DNA from: Streptomyces actuosus
Lineage (GTDB): Bacteria; Actinomycetota; Actinomycetes; Streptomycetales; Streptomycetaceae
Direction: 5' to 3'
Assembly: GCF_016921115.1 (NCBI RefSeq)
Contig: NZ_JAFFZS010000003.1
Location: 62,001 to 126,000 of the forward strand
Length of the DNA stretch: 64,000 bases
The notes beneath the pieces are model-generated. The model had not been told where the DNA came from and did no database searches. It worked only from the letters and a program-made list of their open reading frames with translations. The position numbers were made by a program, and so were the translations under genes. Shown here piece after piece: positions 33,937-42,815 of this stretch. Position 1 is the stretch's first letter; each line of letters opens with the position of its first letter.

Positions 33937-35241
33937 ATGGGTCAGGGTCAGCAGGAGACAGTGTCGACGAGCCTCGCGGGCACCGTCAGCGAGGAGATCA
34001 GCGCCTCCCTCGCCCCGGTCGACGCCGAACTGGAGCGCCGCTACCCCGGGGACCCCGGCACCCGTCAGCCCGTCCACACCGTCTACGTCCCCGGTGACGT
34101 CTTCGCCGCCGGCACCGTCCGCTCCTGGGGCGACCGGGCCCTGGCCGCCCTCGACGAACACGCCCCGGACGCCGCCTCCTTCGCCGCGGTCCTCGGCCTG
34201 CCCGACGACCTGGCCGAGCCGGTCCACACACGGGTCCGCGCCAAGCTGGAGCGCGAGCCGATCGAGGACCTGCGCATCGACTTCGAGGACGGCTACGGCC
34301 CCCGCCCCGACGCCGAGGAGGACGAGGCCGCCGCCCGCGCCGCCCGGCTCGTCGCCGAGGCGTACGGGAACGGCACCGCGGCGCCGTACATGGGCATCCG
34401 CATGAAGTGCATGGAAGCCGCCGTCCGCGACCGCGGCATCCGCACCCTCGACATCTTCCTCACCGGCCTGCTCGACCATGGCGGCCTGCCCGGCGGCCTG
34501 GTCCTCACCCTGCCCAAGGTGACCTACCCCGAGCAGGTCACCGCGATGGTCCGCCTGCTGGATGCCTTCGAGAAGACCCATGGCCTCGACGCCGGCCGGA
34601 TCGGCTTCGAGATCCAGATCGAGACCAGCCAGGCCATTCTCGCCGCCGACGGCACCGCCACCGTCGCCCGCATGATCCAGGCCGCCGACGGCCGCGCCAC
34701 CGGTCTGCACTACGGCACCTTCGACTACAGCGCCTGTCTCGGCGTCTCCGCCGCCCACCAGGCCAGCGACCACCCGGCGGCCGACCACGCCAAGGCGGTC
34801 ATGCAGGTCGCCGCGGCCGGCACCGGCGTACGGGTCTCGGACGGCTCGACCAACGTCCTGCCCGTCGGCCCCACCGAGAAGGTCCACGACGCCTGGCGCC
34901 TGCACTACGGCCTCACCCGACGTGCCCTGGCCCGGGCCTACTACCAGGGCTGGGACATGCACCCCGGCCACATCCCCACCCGCTACGCCGCCGTCTTCGC
35001 CTTCTACCGCGAGGGCTTCCGCCAGGCGGCCGAGCGGCTCGCCCGGTACGCCAACCGCGCCGGCGGCGACGTCATGGACGAGCCCGCCACCGCCAAGGCC
35101 CTCAGCGGCTACCTGCTGCGCGGCCTGGACTGCGGCGCCCTGGACGACACCGAGGTGGCCGGGGCGACCGGCCTGAGCCGCACCGACCTGGAGGGCTTCG
35201 CGGCACCCCGGCGCGGCGACCTGACTGCCACCGGGCAGTAG
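33937..35241 (+). CDS. Aldolase/citrate lyase-like protein, DUF6986 type
   Basis: A 434-residue protein with TAGGAGG seven bases before the ATG. The core resembles the CitE/HpcH/malate synthase TIM barrel: LRIDFEDGYGPR, IRMKCMEAAVRDRG, LTLPKVTYPEQV, IQIETSQAIL and HYGTFDYSA, with acidic metal-binding residues in FEDG and IETS. Additional N- and C-terminal segments set it apart as the DUF6986 group. The reaction is unknown; lyase or condensation of a CoA or keto-acid substrate is likely. The IclR-like operator upstream suggests induction with a carbon or nitrogen catabolic pathway. Confidence 0.85.
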   Translation: MGQGQQETVSTSLAGTVSEEISASLAPVDAELERRYPGDPGTRQPVHTVYVPGDVFAAGTVRSWGDRALAALDEHAPDAASFAAVLGLPDDLAEPVHTRVRAKLEREPIEDLRIDFEDGYGPRPDAEEDEAAARAARLVAEAYGNGTAAPYMGIRMKCMEAAVRDRGIRTLDIFLTGLLDHGGLPGGLVLTLPKVTYPEQVTAMVRLLDAFEKTHGLDAGRIGFEIQIETSQAILAADGTATVARMIQAADGRATGLHYGTFDYSACLGVSAAHQASDHPAADHAKAVMQVAAAGTGVRVSDGSTNVLPVGPTEKVHDAWRLHYGLTRRALARAYYQGWDMHPGHIPTRYAAVFAFYREGFRQAAERLARYANRAGGDVMDEPATAKALSGYLLRGLDCGALDDTEVAGATGLSRTDLEGFAAPRRGDLTATGQ

Positions 35242-35331
35242 AACCCGCTCCGCACCGCGGCCGGCCCGACCGCCACACCCGCGCACCGGTGCCACTCGGC
35301 GACGGCACCGCGTCAGCCCCGCGGGACGCGG

Positions 35332-36114
35332 CTACGGCCCGCCGGGGCCCGTGGCCCCGGTCTGCGGGCTGTCGGCGTACCGCTCCAGCCCGGACGCCGT
35401 CACCAGCTTCTCCTCGGCCAGCAGCCGCGTCCCCCGCGCGCACAGCGCCGCGTCCGCGCGCGCCCGCGCGCTGAACTCCTCGGGAGTGACACCGAACAGC
35501 TCCCTGAGGCGGGCGGAGTTCAGCAGCAGCTCGGCGAGCAGCTCCCGCTGTCCCGGATGACTGCGGGGTGCGCCGGAACCGTCGTGCAGCACGCCGTGCC
35601 GGTTGAGATACACGTACACGCCGGGCAGTGCCGCGCCGCCCTCCGGTGCGACGCGCACGTCCGGAGCAGGCAGCCAGGCGCGCCGGTAGTTGCCGTGCGG
35701 CAGGGGCGTCCCCTCGCTGGCGTCGACGACCGCGAGCTGCTCGGCGTCCAGCCAGATGACGAACAGGTCACGGACGGCCTCGGGGGCGCAGACCGGTGAG
35801 GCGGCGACGTAGCCCATGAGGCTGACGTGCGCGGACACCCCGACGTCGAGTCCGTGGACGCGGGACCGCACCATCGGCACCGGGGAGGAGACCCCGCACG
35901 CGGCCATCTTGTGCCGGAGCTGACCGGGGCAGGCGTTGGAACCGACGGCGAGCACGGGCACCCGGTCCGCGTGCACCGCACGCTCCAGCGGCAGCAGCCG
36001 GTCCCCGACGAGGAGCCCGGACTCGCGCGGCCAGGCGCCGGGATAGGACAGCGGATCGTCGCGCGGCACCCCGGCCAGCCCGAGCGCCGACAGGGTGCGG
36101 TCCTGCGCGTTCAT
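35332..36114 (-). CDS. Protein of unknown function, possibly gamma-glutamylcyclotransferase-like
   Basis: A 260-residue protein whose ATG lies one base from the stop codon of the upstream LacI-type gene, implying translational coupling. The segment VLAVGSNACPGQLRHKM resembles the YGSN motif of gamma-glutamylcyclotransferase-like folds, but the catalytic Glu region cannot be placed with confidence. No signal peptide or membrane helix is present. The gene depends on the LacI transcript, so it may act in the same sugar or glycoside pathway. I do not assign a function. Confidence 0.78.
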   Translation of the reverse strand: MNAQDRTLSALGLAGVPRDDPLSYPGAWPRESGLLVGDRLLPLERAVHADRVPVLAVGSNACPGQLRHKMAACGVSSPVPMVRSRVHGLDVGVSAHVSLMGYVAASPVCAPEAVRDLFVIWLDAEQLAVVDASEGTPLPHGNYRRAWLPAPDVRVAPEGGAALPGVYVYLNRHGVLHDGSGAPRSHPGQRELLAELLLNSARLRELFGVTPEEFSARARADAALCARGTRLLAEEKLVTASGLERYADSPQTGATGPGGP

Positions 36115-36115
36115 C

Positions 36116-37165
36116 TCAGTCCGCCGGGGGGAGTTCGCCGGAGCCGCGGGCGATCAGCCGGGTCGGCAGTTCGAGGCGTTCGGGGCCGGCCAGGATGCCG
36201 TCCAGCCGCCGGAAGAGGCGCTCGGCGGCGGTGCGGCCGAGCGCTGCGGAGTCCTGGGCGACGACGGTGAGCCCCGGCCGGAGCAGATCGGCGAGCTCGA
36301 TGTCGTCGAATCCGACGAGGGCGACCTGCCGGGAGTGCTCCGCCAGCACGCGGATCACGGTGACCGTCACCCGGTTGTTGCCGGTGAAGATCGCGGTGAC
36401 CGGCTCCGGTCCGGACAGCATCTCCTCGGCGGCCGTGCGCACCCGCTCAGGCACGGTGACCCCGAGCGACATCCATGCGTCCGCCACGGATATCCCCGCG
36501 TCCTCCATGGCGGCCCGGTACCCGCGCAGCCGCTCGGCGGCGGTGTGGATGCGCGGCATGTCTCCGATGAAGCCGATCCGCCGGTGCCCGTGCGCGATGA
36601 GGTGGGCCACACCGGTCCGTGCCCCGCCGTAGTTGTCCGACAGGACGCAGTCGGCGTCGATCCGCCCCGCCGGGCGGTCCACGAACACCGTCGCCACTCC
36701 TGCCCTGATCTCCGGCTCCAGGTACCGGTGGTCGTCCCCGGCCGGGATCACCACGAGCCCGTCCACCCGCCGCGCGCACAGGGCCAGCCCCAGCTCCTGC
36801 TCCCGCTCGGCGTCCTCCGCGCTGGAACCGTTGATCAGGAGGGCGCCGTGGGCCCGGGCCACCTCTTCCACCGCGCGGCTGAGGGGGCCGTAGAACGGGT
36901 CGGCGAGGTCCTCCAGCACGAGTCCGATGCTGGCGGTGCGGCCCTTGCGCAGCACCCGGGCGCTGTCGTTGCGCCGGAAGCCCAGCGCGTCGATGGCCTC
37001 CTGCACCCGCTGCTCCGTCTCCGGCGTGACGCCCGGCTCGCCGTTGACGACCCGGGAGACGGTCTTCAGTCCCACACCGGCTCGCGCCGCGACGTCCTTC
37101 ATGGTGGGACGGTTGCCATAACGGGTCGCGGAGTGGCGGTCTGTTCGGCGCGCGGTCTCGGGCAC
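36116..37165 (-). CDS. LacI family transcriptional regulator
   Basis: A 349-residue repressor starting at the GTG at 37165 (PETARRTDRHS), with the helix-turn-helix TMKDVAARAGVGLKTVSRVV at about residues 21-40 and the hinge helix AIDALGFRRNDSARVLRKG. The effector domain is a periplasmic-binding-protein fold (SIGLVLEDLADPFYG, then VDGLVVIPAG, FVDRPAG and VGFDDIELADLL). A LacI-type palindrome, GACAACGTTGTC, lies 87 bases upstream of the start, between this gene and the divergent ROK kinase, so it probably controls both directions in response to a sugar. Confidence 0.93.
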   Translation of the reverse strand: MPETARRTDRHSATRYGNRPTMKDVAARAGVGLKTVSRVVNGEPGVTPETEQRVQEAIDALGFRRNDSARVLRKGRTASIGLVLEDLADPFYGPLSRAVEEVARAHGALLINGSSAEDAEREQELGLALCARRVDGLVVIPAGDDHRYLEPEIRAGVATVFVDRPAGRIDADCVLSDNYGGARTGVAHLIAHGHRRIGFIGDMPRIHTAAERLRGYRAAMEDAGISVADAWMSLGVTVPERVRTAAEEMLSGPEPVTAIFTGNNRVTVTVIRVLAEHSRQVALVGFDDIELADLLRPGLTVVAQDSAALGRTAAERLFRRLDGILAGPERLELPTRLIARGSGELPPAD

Positions 37166-37251
37166 GGTGGCGGTGTCCTGTCCTGTCGTCGTCCGTGGTG
37201 GTGCGGCGATCCACGGTTTGTATGAGGATGTGGCGTCGAGCATAGAGCCTG

Positions 37252-37263
37252 GACAACGTTGTC
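37252..37263. promoter_or_regulatory. LacI-family operator
   Basis: GACAACGTTGTC is a perfect 12-base palindrome with central CG, the typical LacI-box geometry, in the divergent region between the LacI and ROK genes. Confidence 0.75.
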
Positions 37264-37380
37264 ACGAGCGGGAGAGACTGAGCACCGCGCTCTCCGGCCC
37301 GCGTCCCCACCGTCGGCCGGCCGGGCCCTTTTCGACGATGTGCCTTCCATTGCCTGCCTCGACGGGGAGATCCGACACTC

Positions 37381-38328
37381 ATGCAGACCGACCTCGTGGC
37401 CGCGCTCGACATCGGCGGCACCAAGATCGCCGGAGGGCTGGTCGACGGCCGCGGCACGATCCTGGTGCGTGCTCAGCGACCGACGCCCGCTCAGGAGGAC
37501 GGCGACACCGTGATGCGGGCCGTCGAGGAGGTGATCGGCGAGCTGGCCGCCTCGCCGCTGTGGGGGCGTGCCCGGGCGATCGGCATCGGCAGCGCGGGCC
37601 CGGTGGACGCCTCGGCCGGCACGGTGAGCCCGGTGAACGTGCCCGGCTGGCGCGGCTTCCCCCTGGTGGAGCGGGTGCGGGCCGCCGCCGGGGACCTGCC
37701 GGTGACGCTGATCGGCGACGGCGTGGCCATCACCGCGGCCGAGCACTGGCAGGGCGCGGCCCGCGGTCACGACAACGCGCTGTGCATGGTGGTCTCCACC
37801 GGTGTCGGCGGCGGCCTCGTGCTGGACGGCCGGCTGCGTCCCGGCCCCACCGGCAACGCGGGCCACATCGGGCACATCAGCGTCGACCTGGACGGCGACC
37901 CGTGCCCCTGTGGTTCGCGAGGTTGTGTGGAACGGCTGGCCAGCGGCCCCAACATCGCCCGCCGTGCGCTGGAGAACGGCTGGCGTCCCGGTCCCGACGG
38001 CGACGACTCCGCCGTCGCGGTGGCCGCCGCCGCCCGCGCCGGGGACCCGGTGGCCGTGGCCTCCTTCGAACGGGCCGCACAGGCCCTGGCCGCCGCGATC
38101 GCGTCCGCCGCGAGCCTCATGGAGATCGACATCGCGGTGATCGGCGGGGGAGTGGGCACCGCCGGGGAGGTCCTGTTCGGGCCGCTCCGCAAGATCCTCG
38201 ACGAATACGCCACCCTCTCCTTCGTGCGGCGCCTGACCGTCGTGCCCGCCCGCATGGGCACGGACGCCGGGCTCGTGGGGGCCGCCGCGGCGGTGCTGGC
38301 CGGAGGAGCGGCCGCGGCCGGCGTCTGA
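37381..38328 (+). CDS. ROK family sugar kinase
   Basis: A 315-residue kinase. The ATP-binding start LVAALDIGGTKIAGGLV, the sugar-binding segment NAGHIGHISVD and the ROK zinc motif CPCGSRGCVE (CxCGxxGCxE) are all present, so it is a catalytic kinase and not a ROK repressor, which would carry an N-terminal helix-turn-helix. It phosphorylates glucose or an N-acetylated hexosamine; the specificity motif is not decisive. It is divergent from a LacI regulator with a clear operator between them, and ends at a 17-base hairpin terminator. Confidence 0.92.
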   Translation: MQTDLVAALDIGGTKIAGGLVDGRGTILVRAQRPTPAQEDGDTVMRAVEEVIGELAASPLWGRARAIGIGSAGPVDASAGTVSPVNVPGWRGFPLVERVRAAAGDLPVTLIGDGVAITAAEHWQGAARGHDNALCMVVSTGVGGGLVLDGRLRPGPTGNAGHIGHISVDLDGDPCPCGSRGCVERLASGPNIARRALENGWRPGPDGDDSAVAVAAAARAGDPVAVASFERAAQALAAAIASAASLMEIDIAVIGGGVGTAGEVLFGPLRKILDEYATLSFVRRLTVVPARMGTDAGLVGAAAAVLAGGAAAAGV

Positions 38329-38334
38329 ACCCCC

Positions 38335-38375
38335 GGCAGCGGGCGGACGGCCGGAAGTGCCGTCCGCCCGCTGCC
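38335..38375 (+). terminator. Terminator after the ROK kinase gene
   Basis: A 17-base perfect stem, GGCAGCGGGCGGACGGC with GCCGTCCGCCCGCTGCC, and a seven-base loop, starting six bases after the stop codon. Confidence 0.9.
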
Positions 38376-38522
38376 GCGCACCCCGTGGCCCGACCCGCCG
38401 ACACGCCGACCTGCGTGCGCCGGCCGCTCGACGGAGTCCGGCGGCAGACGGGCCGGCCGGCGCGATCCTCCGCTTCGCCCCCCTGCCCGTGACCCCGGGC
38501 CGCCTGCCGCGTTGATCGTGGC

Positions 38523-38717
38523 ATGAAGAAGCGCAGCATGCTCGCCATCGCCTCCCTCGCCACCGGGTTCGTCGTCGCGGCCGTCACGCCGTCCCACGGA
38601 CTGGCCGACCACGACCTCGGCGACCTGAACGTGGGGGGCACCCTCAGCACCGTCGACCACACGGTCAGCAGCGGCAGCCTCGCCGCCGACGAGGGCTCCC
38701 TGGTGGAGGGCGACTGA
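38523..38717 (+). CDS. Small secreted peptide
   Basis: A 64-residue protein starting MKKRSMLAIASLATGFVVAA, a standard signal peptide with likely cleavage in the region PSHG-LADHD. The mature ~35 residues are polar and acidic (DLGDLNVGGTLSTVDHTVSS), with no cysteines, so it is not a chaplin. Similar short exported proteins of unknown function are frequent in Streptomyces. A hairpin follows 16 bases after the stop, so it is monocistronic. Confidence 0.75.
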   Translation: MKKRSMLAIASLATGFVVAAVTPSHGLADHDLGDLNVGGTLSTVDHTVSSGSLAADEGSLVEGD

Positions 38718-38732
38718 CGCCCACCGCCTCGC

Positions 38733-38762
38733 AGGCGCCGGACCCCACGGGTACCGGCGCCT
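38733..38762 (+). terminator. Hairpin after the small secreted peptide gene
   Basis: AGGCGCCGG pairs with CCGGCGCCT (nine-base stem), and inner ACCC/GGGT extends it with one bulge, just past the stop at 38717. Confidence 0.7.
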
Positions 38763-38849
38763 TCCGCTTCTCGCGCCCTCAACTGGATCTGGTTTCCGTG
38801 GCAGGGTGGAGCGGGCAAGCCTCAGGGGGCCAACAGAAGAGGGGGACCC

Positions 38850-39896
38850 GTGATCGTCGTTTGGATCAACGGCGCGTTCGGTGCGGGGAAGACCACCACC
38901 GCACGGGAACTGATCGAGCTGATCCCGAACAGCACGCTCTTCGACCCGGGGGTCATCGGCGGAGCGCTCACCGACCTGCTTCCGCCCAAGCACCTCGCCG
39001 AGGTCGGCGACCTCCAGGAACTGCCGATCTGGCGGCGGCTCGTGATCGACACCGCGGCAGCGCTGCTCGCCGAGGTCGGTGGCACCCTCGTGGTCCCCAT
39101 GACCCTGCTGCGCCAGGAGCACCGGGACGAGATCTTCGGCGGCCTCGCCGCCCGTCGTATTCCGGTCCGACACCTGGCTCTCACTCCGGCCGAAACGATC
39201 CTGCGCGCGCGTGCGGCGGCCCGGGAGACGCCCCTGGACCCGCCCGGCGGTGGCGGGGAGACCCCCGCACGGCAGTGGGACCGCGACCGCATCGAGCCGT
39301 ACCGCGCCGCCCTGGCCGCCTGGCTCGCCGCCGACGCCCACCTGATCGACAACGGCGCGCTCACCCCGCACGAGACGGCCGCCCGCATCGCGGAGGCCGT
39401 CAGCAGCGGTACCGCGCCCGTCTGCGACATCGTGCAGACCCCGGAGCCCACCGCCGAGACCCTCGCCGCCGGAGTGCTCCTCTTCGACGAACAGGACCGC
39501 GTGCTGCTCGTGGACCCGACCTACAAGGCCGGCTGGGAGTTCCCCGGCGGCGTCGTCGAGCGCGGCGAGGCGCCCGCGCGGGCAGGGATGCGGGAGGTCG
39601 CCGAGGAGACGGGGCTGCAACTGGCCGAGGTGCCCCGCCTCCTCGTCGTCGACTGGGAGCGCCCCGCACCCCCCGCCTACGGCGGTCTGCGGCTGCTCTT
39701 CGACGGCGGGCGCCTGGACGCCGCCGAGACCGAACAACTGCTGCTGCCCGGCCCGGAGCTGCGTGGCTGCCGCTTCGTCACCGAGCAGGAGGCGGCCGAC
39801 CTGCTCCCGCCGGTCCGCTACGAGCGCCTGCGCTGGGCCCTGCACGCCCGGGAGCGCGGTGCGGCCCTGTACCTGGAGGCGGGCGTGCCCGTCTGA
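38850..39896 (+). CDS. TmrB-like P-loop kinase fused to a Nudix hydrolase
   Basis: A 348-residue two-domain protein (GTG start, AGAGGGGG upstream). Residues 1-~185 resemble Bacillus TmrB, the tunicamycin resistance ATP-binding protein: VVWINGAFGAGKTTTA (P-loop at 8-15), IWRRLVIDTAAALL and TLVVPMTLLRQEH, the last matching TmrB's conserved VPMT segment. After a linker, residues ~205-348 form a Nudix domain with an intact box: Gly234, Glu240, Arg248-Glu249, Glu252-Glu253, Gly255 (GGVVERGE then REVAEETGL). The fusion suggests coupled binding or phosphorylation and hydrolysis of a nucleotide-like compound. It stands alone between the small secreted peptide gene and a gene-poor stretch. Confidence 0.88.
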   Translation: MIVVWINGAFGAGKTTTARELIELIPNSTLFDPGVIGGALTDLLPPKHLAEVGDLQELPIWRRLVIDTAAALLAEVGGTLVVPMTLLRQEHRDEIFGGLAARRIPVRHLALTPAETILRARAAARETPLDPPGGGGETPARQWDRDRIEPYRAALAAWLAADAHLIDNGALTPHETAARIAEAVSSGTAPVCDIVQTPEPTAETLAAGVLLFDEQDRVLLVDPTYKAGWEFPGGVVERGEAPARAGMREVAEETGLQLAEVPRLLVVDWERPAPPAYGGLRLLFDGGRLDAAETEQLLLPGPELRGCRFVTEQEAADLLPPVRYERLRWALHARERGAALYLEAGVPV

Positions 39897-40243
39897 GGTC
39901 TCGCAGGTGGGAGCACCGGATCCCAGCGCGGTGCCCGAGGGCGCAGGCCGTACCCGGGGCGGGGCGCCCGCCCGTCCGAGCGCCGTCGCCGCCCGCTCCA
40001 CGACGCCACGCTCGTCCTCCCCGGGGCACCGGGACCGCGGGCCCGCCCGCCTCGCGCACGACGGACGCAGGCCCGTTGCCCCGGGTGGGTGTCCGGCTGC
40101 GGTGCGGGTCCGGAGCGGACCCCGGGGCGGACCCCGGGGCGGGAGGGCGCGCGGAGGGAGGCGGCGGTGGCCTCGGACCGGGGAAGTGGTGAACCCCGGG
40201 CCGGGGACGTGGTGGTCGCGGGCGGGACCGGGGGCGTTGGGTC
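39897..40243. other. Gene-free GC-rich spacer
   Basis: About 350 bases between the TmrB-Nudix gene and the convergent alpha/beta hydrolase gene. The only structure is a tandem duplication of the 12-mer GCGGACCCCGGG at 40115-40138. No gene, terminator hairpin or RNA was recognised. Confidence 0.45.
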
Positions 40244-41764
40244 TCAGGCCGTCAGGTGGGTCACGACCCGGTCCAGCGCGTGGTGGAAGGCATCCCGCCA
40301 GGCGTCGTCCGCGTCGACGGTCTCGAAGCCGTGCCGGCCGTCCGGCACGTCGACCACCTCGACATCCGTCCCGCCGTCCTTCGCCGCGGCCAGGAACTCC
40401 TCGACGGTCGCGGCGATCTCCGGCGCCTCCCGGCCGGCCCGGACGAGGACGACGGGCAGGGCACCGGCACCGCCCACCGCGGCCGCCGGGCGGAAACGGC
40501 TGCCGGCGATGCCCCAGTTCGGCATCGGCGCCAGGACCGGGTAGCTCGCCGCCACACAGCGCAGCCAGGCCGGCGGCGCGCCGAGCCAGTCCGCCGACAG
40601 CAGCCCGCCGCCGGAGAAGAACCACAGCGCGACCCGGTCGGCGTCCACCCGGGGATCGGCACGCACCAACTCGACCGCGGCGGCGACGTCGTCGGCGGCC
40701 CGCGCGTAGTCGGCCGTGTCGTGCAGACGGTGATCGAACGTGACGCCCACCACCCCCCGTGCCGCCGCCGACCGTGCGTACCCGACCTGGCCCGGCCACT
40801 CCCGCGGGGTGGGCCTGGCTCCGGCCGGCACCGGGCCGCCGTGCACGAACAGCACCGCGGGTCGCGGACCCTCGGCGTCCAGGGGCAGATGCAGGTCCAC
40901 GTTGTCCCGCCGCTCCACGGGCACCTCGGGGACCTCCAGCGGGAACGGCCGCAGATGTGCCGGCGGTTCACCCCGACCCGCCGGCACCAGCCGGTGCCCC
41001 TGCCCGGCCGCGGCCCGCAGCAGGACGTCCGCCAGCTCGGCGGGCCGGGACAGCATCGGCCAGTGCCCGGTGGCGAGTTCGAAGAACGTCACCTCGGGCG
41101 CGGCCAGGATCTGGACTGCCGGGTCGCCGAAGTCCACCAACCGCTGTACGAATTCGATGCTCACACCGTTGCCGGTGCACAGCACCCCCGTGGTGGGCAC
41201 CGCGGCCACCGCACCGGACAGCCGCAACGGCTGGAGCAGTGTGCCCAGCGGCTGCGGAGCCGCCAGAGCGGTGAGCCGGTCCAGGGTCCTGTCGTCGACG
41301 CCCGCGGTACTGCCCCAGCGCTGCCACCGGGCACGCCCGGCGGGCGGGGCCAGCACCCCGTCGCCGCCGTCCACACGGGCACGTTCGGCCACCTGCGTGC
41401 GGAGCGCCTCGTCGGGCACCGACGCCAGGGCCGGGACGCCGTCCCTCGGCATCCCCGCGTCCAGGTACACGATCCGTGCGACGCGTTCGGCCCGCCGGTC
41501 CGCGGCGCCGACGGCCGGGTGGATGCCGTAGTCGTGGCCGACCAGGACGATCTTGCGGCCCTGTGCCGCGCCGGCCGCGTCGATGGCCGCCATGACGTCG
41601 GCGATGTGCGTCTCCAGATCGGTACCCGGCGCGCCGCCGGACCCGTCGAGTCCGGTCAGTGCGACCGGGAGCACCTCGGCGCCGGCGGCGGTGAGCCGCG
41701 CGGCCGTCTCCTGCCACACGTGCGTCCCGGTGAACATGCCCGGGACGAGAACGAATACGGTCAT
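40244..41764 (-). CDS. Two-domain protein made of two alpha/beta hydrolases
   Basis: A 506-residue fusion starting MTVFVLVPGMFTGTHVW with AAGGAG nine bases upstream. Domain 1 (about 1-245) is a HNL/EST-type alpha/beta hydrolase: its nucleophile elbow reads VGHDYG, with Asp78 in place of the usual Ser, and LATGHWPMLSRP supplies the His. Domain 2 (about 262-506) is dienelactone-hydrolase or esterase-like, with AVLFVHGGPVPAG (oxyanion hole), FFSGGGLL (Ser nucleophile) and PDGRHGFET (His). Two active sites in one chain may carry out successive steps on one ester or lactone. It is divergent from a MerR gene with a palindrome between them. Confidence 0.88.
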   Translation of the reverse strand: MTVFVLVPGMFTGTHVWQETAARLTAAGAEVLPVALTGLDGSGGAPGTDLETHIADVMAAIDAAGAAQGRKIVLVGHDYGIHPAVGAADRRAERVARIVYLDAGMPRDGVPALASVPDEALRTQVAERARVDGGDGVLAPPAGRARWQRWGSTAGVDDRTLDRLTALAAPQPLGTLLQPLRLSGAVAAVPTTGVLCTGNGVSIEFVQRLVDFGDPAVQILAAPEVTFFELATGHWPMLSRPAELADVLLRAAAGQGHRLVPAGRGEPPAHLRPFPLEVPEVPVERRDNVDLHLPLDAEGPRPAVLFVHGGPVPAGARPTPREWPGQVGYARSAAARGVVGVTFDHRLHDTADYARAADDVAAAVELVRADPRVDADRVALWFFSGGGLLSADWLGAPPAWLRCVAASYPVLAPMPNWGIAGSRFRPAAAVGGAGALPVVLVRAGREAPEIAATVEEFLAAAKDGGTDVEVVDVPDGRHGFETVDADDAWRDAFHHALDRVVTHLTA

Positions 41765-41849
41765 GGCCCGCTCCTTGAGCACGGGGGTGCGTCGCCGAGC
41801 GCGGGCCGTCCCCCGTTCGCCCGGCCCGCGCTCGCCGGTACCGTAGGAA

Positions 41850-41864
41850 CTCCCCCTGAGGGAG
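41850..41864. promoter_or_regulatory. MerR-type operator
   Basis: CTCCC-CCTGA-GGGAG, part of the longer near-palindrome GAACTCCCCCTGAGGGAGG, lies 13 bases before the MerR start. MerR-family sites of this kind overlap a promoter spacer and are typical for TipA-like regulators. The right arm also serves as the ribosome site. Confidence 0.7.
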
Positions 41865-41876
41865 GTTCAACCGACC

Positions 41877-42815
41877 ATGTCGCACGATGGCCTGTGGAGC
41901 ATCGGCGAACTCGCCGAGCACGCCGACGTCACCGTCAAGACCGTCCGCTTCTACTCCGACCGCGGACTGCTGCCGGAGGCCTCCCGCAGCACTGGCGGAC
42001 ACCGCCGCTACGCTCCCGCGTCCCTGGACCGGCTGCGCCTGATCCGCTCCCTGCGCGCCCTCGACCTGCCGCTGCCCGCGGTGCACCGCGTCCTGGACGA
42101 ACAGGACCCGGGCCGCGCCCTGGAGGACGCCGTCGCCGGACGGTTGAGCGAGGTCGGCTCCCGGCTGCGCGAGCTGCGCTGGCGGGAGGCGGCCCTGCGG
42201 CTCGTGCAGGAGTGCCCGCCAGAGGAGCGGGCCGAGCGGTTGCTCCTGCTCGGCGCGATGACGACCCCGCCGAGCACCGATGCGCCGGCCCGATTCTGGC
42301 GTGCCTGGCTGCCGGCCCGGATGCCGGCCCGGTCGGTCGCCGCGTTCCTGGAGGTGGCGGTCCCCGCGCCGCCCGACGACCCGGACCCCGCACAGGTGCT
42401 CGCCTTCGCCCGGCTGCACGCCCTCACCAGCGGGCCCTGCCCGGGCGGCGCCCGCCGGCCCCGCCCCGAGGCTCACCGGGTCGCGGGCGCCCGCGGAGCG
42501 GCCGTCCTGTACGCGGGCCTCGCCGAGGCGTACGAGCTGGCGGCGGCGCACCTGCGCCACGACCGCCCACCGCGCCCCGGCGACGCCCTGGACGGCTTCG
42601 TCGCGGCCTACGCACAGGCCTACGACCGCCGCGACACCCCCGGTTTCCGCCGCGCACTGGCCCGGGAGCTCGCCGCCGAGGCACGCCTGGACGCCTACTG
42701 GGACCTGGTCTCCGTCCTGACCACCGCACCGGGCGCCCGTCCCGAACCCACCCCCGGCTCGACACACGACTGGCTGCTCGCCGCGCTCGACACGGACGTC
42801 ACCGCGACGGCCTGA
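41877..42815 (+). CDS. MerR family transcriptional regulator
   Basis: A 312-residue regulator. The N-terminal MerR helix-turn-helix is clear: LWSIGELAEHADVTVKTVRF, then GGHRRYAPASLDRLRLI. A dimerisation helix follows (about residues 75-105). The C-terminal ~190 residues form a helical effector domain with many Arg/Ala residues and a WRAWLPARMP motif, much longer than in metal-sensing MerR proteins, so the inducer is probably an organic compound. It is divergent from the two-domain hydrolase gene and most likely activates it together with itself. Confidence 0.9.
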   Translation: MSHDGLWSIGELAEHADVTVKTVRFYSDRGLLPEASRSTGGHRRYAPASLDRLRLIRSLRALDLPLPAVHRVLDEQDPGRALEDAVAGRLSEVGSRLRELRWREAALRLVQECPPEERAERLLLLGAMTTPPSTDAPARFWRAWLPARMPARSVAAFLEVAVPAPPDDPDPAQVLAFARLHALTSGPCPGGARRPRPEAHRVAGARGAAVLYAGLAEAYELAAAHLRHDRPPRPGDALDGFVAAYAQAYDRRDTPGFRRALARELAAEARLDAYWDLVSVLTTAPGARPEPTPGSTHDWLLAALDTDVTATA

